Assembly (NCBI GenBank): GCA_002840555.1
Contig: PHBJ01000001.1
Coordinates: forward strand, 124,001 to 188,000
Direction: 5' to 3'
Length of the DNA: 64,000 nucleotides
Origin: Deltaproteobacteria bacterium HGW-Deltaproteobacteria-13
GTDB lineage: Bacteria; Desulfobacterota; Syntrophia; Syntrophales; Smithellaceae
This document shows, in pieces, positions 59,765-64,000 of this stretch. The notes under the pieces were generated by a model. The model was not told the DNA's origin and ran no database searches. It saw only the letters and a program-made list of their open reading frames with translations. A program made the position numbers and the translations under genes. How positions within the stretch are numbered: the stretch's first letter is position 1; every line of letters starts with the position of its first letter.

Positions 59765-60697
59765 ATGAATAAATTAATTCGATCGTTTCAGATGATTGCC
59801 TTCTCCATATTTTTTGTGCTTCCGTTTATTTTTATTTCGGGTTGTGAAAGCCGGTATGGAGATTTGGATCTCAGTGTCTATCAATACCGCGACACAAAAG
59901 ATCTTGTCAAATTTGTTTACGATGCTTCACAGAGGCTCAAGAAGGATGGATTGAAAAGTCTGGAATATTTCCGGAACAATCGCAATATTCTTTTTACATC
60001 TGACCGCTATCTTTACATTTACGATATGAACGGAGTGAATATCTATCACGCGGGTATGCCGGATCTCGAGGGTAAGAATCTTTGGGATCTCACGGATAAA
60101 AACGGTAAAAAAGCGGTTCAAATGATCATTTCCGCGTTAGCTGATAAAAACAATCCGCACGCCTGGGTGCATTATTCCTGGTGGGAGCCGGGTAAATTCT
60201 ACCCAGTTCCTAAATCCTCCTGTCATTTCAAAGTTACTACCCCCGAGGGTAAAGTATTGTTCGTCGGCGGAGGCTTGAATTATCCCCACGAAGAAAAGGA
60301 ATTTATCAGAATTATCGTCGATGACGCCGCTCAATTGATAAAAGATAAAGGCGAACCGGCGCTTTCCGAGATAGCCGGTCCTGCCTCTCAATATAATTTC
60401 CGGGATGTGAAAGTTTTTGCTTTTACATCGTCAGGCAAGCTGCTGATATCGCCGGTGATGAACGATAGTCTTACGGAATTCAAATTGCTGGATTGTGTTG
60501 ATGAGATGGGGCATAAGCCCTTTGCGAAAGCGCTGAATGAACTAAAAAACAAGAATGCGGTTTGGGAAGTTTTTCTCGCGAAAAACCGGTATCAGCGGAT
60601 ACTCGTCAAAAAGAGCTTATACCTGCGCAAAGCCTATATCGCAGGTCAGGAAATCTATGTCGGCGCGATAACAGACCTTCCCCAACCACCGGGATGA
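59765..60697 (+). CDS. Cache-domain lipoprotein
   Basis: 310 residues. The lipoprotein signal is IAFSIFFVLPFIFISGCES. The mature part has two Cache-like modules: VKFVYDASQRLKKDGLKSLEYFRNNRNILFTSDRYLYIYDMNGVNIYHAGMPDLEGKNLWDLTDKNGKKAVQMII, and a second near DAAQLIKDKGEPALSEI...VKVFAFTSSGKLLISPVMND. Cache domains sense small molecules, normally as part of chemoreceptors or kinases, but here there is no signalling domain. The ATG at 59765 is chosen because the signal begins there. It ends 13 bases before an NCS2 permease gene. Confidence 0.82.
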   Translation: MNKLIRSFQMIAFSIFFVLPFIFISGCESRYGDLDLSVYQYRDTKDLVKFVYDASQRLKKDGLKSLEYFRNNRNILFTSDRYLYIYDMNGVNIYHAGMPDLEGKNLWDLTDKNGKKAVQMIISALADKNNPHAWVHYSWWEPGKFYPVPKSSCHFKVTTPEGKVLFVGGGLNYPHEEKEFIRIIVDDAAQLIKDKGEPALSEIAGPASQYNFRDVKVFAFTSSGKLLISPVMNDSLTEFKLLDCVDEMGHKPFAKALNELKNKNAVWEVFLAKNRYQRILVKKSLYLRKAYIAGQEIYVGAITDLPQPPG

Positions 60698-60710
60698 TTG
60701 AGGCGACCCC

Positions 60711-62057
60711 ATGGCAGACCATAATAAATATGAATATTCCGTAAATGAAGTGCCGCCGGTCGGGCATTTGTTGTTGTCTTCATTCCAACACGTTCTGATC
60801 ATGGTTGTTGCTATCGGCATCCCTATCATTTTTGCCGGTCAGCTCAACGAAACGCCGGAATTTACGGCTTCCCTGGTTACCTTCTCCATGCTGGCCTCTG
60901 GTATCGGCTCGATCATACAGGCCCTGCGATTGCCCTATCTTGGTTCCGGTTATTTATGCCCGAATCTTTGCGGCCCTTCTTACTTGAGCCTTTCGCTTTC
61001 CGCGGCATGGATTGGCGGCCTGCCTTTAATGCGCGGCATTACAATTGTCGCCGGTCTGATCGAAATGTTTCTTGCGCCGGTCATTCAAAAGCTCAAAAGC
61101 GTGTTCCCGATATACATTGTCGGGCTGGTTGTCGCGCTGGTCGGCATCAGCATCATTCAGATTTCGGTAACGTCGTTCTTCGGTCTTACTTTTCAGGGAG
61201 ATGCCATCCGCAACATCGATATTTTTGTCGGTGCCGTGTCTTTATTAATAATGGTTTTCTGCAATTTGTGGGGCAGGGGATTTGTGAAGGTTTATTGTCT
61301 GATTATCGGGATTTTCTCGGGCTGGATTCTGGCTCTGGCACTCATCCCTGAGTATTGGCAAAACCTTGTATCCGTAAAAAACATTCCGCTTTTCGCGATG
61401 CCTCAATTTCAGGCGCTTCTGAATCCGATCACATTTCATTTCAATCTGATGATTCCGCTGATTGTTATTGCCATCGGCAGCACGTTGAAAACCTTCGGTA
61501 ATCTTCTGGCGGCGCAGAAGATGTCGGAACCTGAACTTCAAGAGGTTAACTACGTGCCCATCCGCAATGGCATTGTGGCTGACGGCCTGGCAACGACGAT
61601 ATCGGGATTGCTGGGTTCGATGGCGGTGGACACCTCTTCCAGTAATATCGGTCTGGCCGGCGCTACCCGGGTGCTCAGCCGCTGGATCAGCGTGGTGGCC
61701 GGAGTCATTTTTATTGTGCTCGCTTTTTTCCCGCTGTTGACCAATGCCCTCTCCTGTATACCCAAGCCTGTTCTTGGCGCCTCACTCATTTTCAGCGGGT
61801 GCTTTATGATTTGCGCAGGGCTCATCCAGATGTTGGAAGAAAAATGGGATCAGCGCAGAACCTTTGTTGTCGGCATCGCGTTATTTTTTGGTTTAAGCAC
61901 TGCTTTTCTGCCTTCGCTCTATGCCCGGGCGCCGAAGATTATACAGACATTTTTTACCGATCCATTACCGACAACAACCATTCTGGCCGTCATCTTGAAT
62001 CAATTTTTCAACCTGGATGTTCTCTATAAAAAAATGAAAACAAGGATATTTAGATAA
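60711..62057 (+). CDS. NCS2-family nucleobase permease
   Basis: 448 residues with 12-14 membrane segments. The NCS2 pattern is seen in VDTSSSNIGLAGATRVLSRWIS, where the usual Q of the motif is S, and in LASGIGSIIQALRLPYLGSGYLCPNLCGPSYL. Members are proton symporters for uracil, xanthine or urate. The motif change makes the substrate uncertain. GAGGCGA precedes the ATG. It is likely cotranscribed with the Cache lipoprotein. Confidence 0.88.
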   Translation: MADHNKYEYSVNEVPPVGHLLLSSFQHVLIMVVAIGIPIIFAGQLNETPEFTASLVTFSMLASGIGSIIQALRLPYLGSGYLCPNLCGPSYLSLSLSAAWIGGLPLMRGITIVAGLIEMFLAPVIQKLKSVFPIYIVGLVVALVGISIIQISVTSFFGLTFQGDAIRNIDIFVGAVSLLIMVFCNLWGRGFVKVYCLIIGIFSGWILALALIPEYWQNLVSVKNIPLFAMPQFQALLNPITFHFNLMIPLIVIAIGSTLKTFGNLLAAQKMSEPELQEVNYVPIRNGIVADGLATTISGLLGSMAVDTSSSNIGLAGATRVLSRWISVVAGVIFIVLAFFPLLTNALSCIPKPVLGASLIFSGCFMICAGLIQMLEEKWDQRRTFVVGIALFFGLSTAFLPSLYARAPKIIQTFFTDPLPTTTILAVILNQFFNLDVLYKKMKTRIFR

Positions 62058-62368
62058 TCTGCCTTAAAAAATTGGAACTAAAAATACCGGCCCTGTAAGA
62101 TATTTTCATCGCGCGCCTGCGGTGAGCTAAACAGATTGGAGCAGGATTTTGTTATGGGGGGAAATCAGGTAAAGAAAACAAATTCTTATCAGGGCACACC
62201 CTGTTTCCCCGTACCCTGTATGGGTTATCTCTGAGCCCCGTTGTATTTCATCAGAAAAGAGCTTGATTCCTGTCGGACAAAAGCCTACATTATGTAGGAG
62301 AATTTCTCACCGCTAATTCGGACTGACGCTGATATCACAATCCATCATCTTGTAGTATTTAATAATCG
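62058..62368. other. First part of the acs upstream region
   Basis: About 310 bases after the permease gene. It contains no credible ORF. Noted here: a palindrome at 62285 and short complementary runs around 62195-62225 (AGGGCAC, ACCCTG). No terminator for the permease gene could be identified. Confidence 0.4.
62285..62299. promoter_or_regulatory. Upstream palindrome, possible activator site for acs
   Basis: CCTACAT and ATGTAGG flank a single T. It is centred about 87 bases upstream of the -24 element. Activators of sigma-54 promoters bind to sites about this far upstream, so it is a natural candidate. Confidence 0.5.
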
Positions 62369-62498
62369 CTTTTCAGGGGGTACGTGTATTGCATCCGCCA
62401 TATGTGATACGCTCCTACGTTGCGGCAGGTTAATCAGAGTACGCGAGTCTGACAAACAGGAACAATGCCCGACGATGGAGCGTACCCCTCCTGAAAAG
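62369..62498. repeat. 130-bp element bounded by 16-bp inverted repeats
   Basis: Left arm 62369-62384 (CTTTTCAGG + GGGTACG) pairs fully with the right arm 62481-62498 (CGTACCC + CT bulge + CCTGAAAAG). A second pair, TACGCTCC near 62409 and GGAGCGTA near 62478, competes with it. The left arm overlaps the sigma-54 -24 box. It may be a small non-autonomous mobile element or a regulatory structure; no target-site duplication is evident. Confidence 0.7.
62377..62394 (+). promoter_or_regulatory. Sigma-54-like promoter of acs
   Basis: GGTACG at 62379-62384 and TTGCAT at 62389-62394, with the invariant GG (62379-62380) and GC (62391-62392) exactly 10 bases apart. Consensus is TGGCACG-N4-TTGCW, so there is one mismatch in the GGCACG part. 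Predicted start of transcription is near 62404, leaving a leader of about 240 bases before acs. Confidence 0.7.
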
Positions 62499-62642
62499 AT
62501 TTGTAAAGGTCATATCTCTCTTTAAAGAGCAGGCGAAGAGACGCATGGCCGGGATGCTCATTCACAAGAAGATAAATCATGCCTTTTTGGCGGAATTTGG
62601 CGGAAATAGAAGGCATAAAAAATAATTTTAAGGAGAATATAT

Positions 62643-64000
62643 ATGGCTGAAATTAATGAAACAGATTTTTACGACAAGGTCTTTCCTGTACCTGAAAGAG
62701 TAAGAGAGAAATCTTACATCAAGAGCAGGGCGGAGTACGACAAACTTTACAAAGAATCGATCACCGATCCCAATGCTTTTTGGGCAAAAATGGCCAACGA
62801 AAGATTGACCTGGTTTAAACCCTTTGACAAAAAGAAAGTTTCGGACTGGTCATTTGATGCGAAAGATGTTCATTCCAAATGGTTTGAAGGCGGCAAGATC
62901 AACGTGAGTTACAACTGCCTGGATCGTCATCTGGCAACCAAGAAAAACAAGGCCGCGATTATTTTTGAAGGCAACGACCCCAATGACTGGAAGGTTTATA
63001 CCTATTTCGACATGTATCGCGAAGTCAACAAGTTCGCCAATGTTCTCAAAACTTTGGGTGTCAAAAAGGGTGACCGCGTTACCATCTTTCTGCCCATGAT
63101 CGCGGAACTGTCCATCGTCATGCTGGCCTGTGCCCGCATCGGCGCGGTTCATTGTATCGTTTTCGGCGGATTCTCAGCAGAAGCCTTAAGAGACCGTATT
63201 ATTAACAGCGACTCTAAAGTGGTCATTACCTGCGACGGCACTTACCGCGGCGCCAAAGCCGTTCCCCAGAAAGCCACATGCGACAAAGCCGTGGATCAAA
63301 GCCCCAGTGTGAAAACCATGGTGGTTGTGAAACGCACCGGAACGGAAGTTGCCATGAAAGAAGGCCGCGATGTCTGGTATGAAAAACTGATGGCTGACGC
63401 CGCGCTTTACTGCAAACCGGAAGAAATGGACGCGGAAGATCCTCTGTTCATCCTGTATACATCCGGTTCGACCGGCCAACCCAAGGGCGTTGTGCATACT
63501 CAGGCCGGTTACCTGCTCTATGCCTCCATGACCCAACAGTTGGCTTTTGATGTTCGTGAAGACGACACTTACTGGTGCACCGCCGACATCGGCTGGGTCA
63601 CCGGTCACAGCTACATCGTTTACGGCCCTCTGTGCAATGGCCACTCCAGCATTCTTTTCGAAGGCGTTCCCAACTATCCTGACTTCGGCCGGTTCTGGGC
63701 AGTCGTCGAAAAATATAATGTCAACAATTTCTATACCGCACCCACCGCGATCCGCTCCATCGCCAAAGAAGGAGACAAGTGGGTCGATATGCACGATATT
63801 TCCTCGCTGCGCGTTCTGGGTTCGGTCGGCGAACCTTTGAATCCCGAAGCCTGGTGGTGGTATTACAACAAGATCGGCGGCGGCCGCTGCACGATTTCCG
63901 ATACCTGGTGGCAGACCGAGACCGGCGGACATATGATTCTGCCTCTGCCCGGCGCGATTGACATCAAACCGGCCAAAGCCATGGTTCCGTTCTTCGGTGT
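62643..64000 (+). CDS. acs: Acetyl-CoA synthetase, AMP-forming (3' end outside window)
   Basis: 452 codons are present of about 650 usual. The N-terminal cap KESITDPNAFWAKMANERLTWFKPFD, AYNCLDRH-like VSYNCLDRHLATKKNKAAIIFEGND, VTIFLPMIAELSIVMLACARIGAVHCIVFGGFS, the P-loop LYTSGSTGQPKGVVHTQAGY, TADIGWVTGHSYIVYGPL and SDTWWQTETGG follow in family order. Acs interconverts acetate and acetyl-CoA; in some syntrophs it is thought to run backward to make ATP from acetyl-CoA and AMP. AAGGAG precedes the ATG. The frame is intact to the window edge. Confidence 0.96.
   Translation, partial: MAEINETDFYDKVFPVPERVREKSYIKSRAEYDKLYKESITDPNAFWAKMANERLTWFKPFDKKKVSDWSFDAKDVHSKWFEGGKINVSYNCLDRHLATKKNKAAIIFEGNDPNDWKVYTYFDMYREVNKFANVLKTLGVKKGDRVTIFLPMIAELSIVMLACARIGAVHCIVFGGFSAEALRDRIINSDSKVVITCDGTYRGAKAVPQKATCDKAVDQSPSVKTMVVVKRTGTEVAMKEGRDVWYEKLMADAALYCKPEEMDAEDPLFILYTSGSTGQPKGVVHTQAGYLLYASMTQQLAFDVREDDTYWCTADIGWVTGHSYIVYGPLCNGHSSILFEGVPNYPDFGRFWAVVEKYNVNNFYTAPTAIRSIAKEGDKWVDMHDISSLRVLGSVGEPLNPEAWWWYYNKIGGGRCTISDTWWQTETGGHMILPLPGAIDIKPAKAMVPFFG

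Noticed and set aside
62434-62616. 60-codon minus-strand ORF in the acs upstream region
   Set aside because: It overlaps the inverted-repeat element, has no ribosome-binding site and shows no recognisable domain.
63186-63932. 248-codon ORF on the minus strand opposite acs
   Set aside because: It is a shadow of the strongly conserved acs reading frame; no domain was recognised and acs accounts for the region.

Overview
The window reads as a piece of chromosome from a strictly anaerobic, probably syntrophic member of the Desulfobacterota (Syntrophales-like, such as Syntrophus or Smithella). This is an inference from gene content: an N-type ATPase operon, a complete glycine cleavage system with its own lipoyl synthase, SelA, adjacent acyl-CoA dehydrogenases, MaoC-type hydratases, a Liv-type transporter beside an acyl-CoA ligase, and an acetyl-CoA synthetase behind a sigma-54-type promoter. 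No rRNA, tRNA, CRISPR array, prophage or intact insertion sequence was recognised. Almost every kilobase is coding, and the intergenic gaps carry several families of short dispersed hairpin repeats.

Layout. 1-6.6 kb: ATPase operon in the N-ATPase order D-C-Q-R-B-E-F-A-G, with a b subunit that carries a delta-like C-terminus and no separate delta gene. 6.6-12.5 kb: a cytidylate-kinase-like protein, then on the minus strand an RluD-like pseudouridine synthase, an unknown exported protein, SelA and a HemN-like radical SAM protein. 12.7-21.8 kb: peptide deformylase, then gcvT-gcvH-gcvPA-gcvPB-lipA, a CrtC/AttH-like lipoprotein with its own promoter, lpdA and a small cupin. Together these give the P, H, T and L proteins and the enzyme that lipoylates H. 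21.8-27.2 kb: a BaiN/HI0933-type flavoprotein, two small exported proteins, and a convergent histidine kinase / sigma-54 response regulator pair.

27.2-41.8 kb is the main accessory block. A TetR regulator and an SCP2 protein diverge from a region holding two copies of an ACCGATCGGT palindrome. On the minus strand follow two adjacent acyl-CoA dehydrogenases and a two-gene MaoC (R)-hydratase. On the plus strand a near-consensus promoter drives livM-livH-unknown-livK-livG-livF-acyl-CoA ligase-START protein. Together they look like uptake, CoA activation, dehydrogenation and hydration of a hydrophobic carboxylic acid whose identity the sequence does not reveal. An iron-dependent alcohol dehydrogenase closes the block.

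41.9-52 kb: YdbL- and YdbH-like envelope proteins, an exported MORN-repeat protein, a beta-lactamase-fold lipoprotein, and a deoxyhypusine-synthase-like / ornithine-decarboxylase-like / MFS trio that is a candidate polyamine cassette. 52-64 kb: small exported proteins, a PPC/DUF296 protein, an M24 peptidase / glycerate 2-kinase / C69 peptidase operon behind a consensus promoter, a dihydrouridine synthase, a degenerate SGNH protein, a Cache-domain lipoprotein beside an NCS2 permease, and the first 452 codons of acs. The acs leader holds a sigma-54-like promoter, an upstream palindrome and a 130-bp element bounded by 16-bp inverted repeats.
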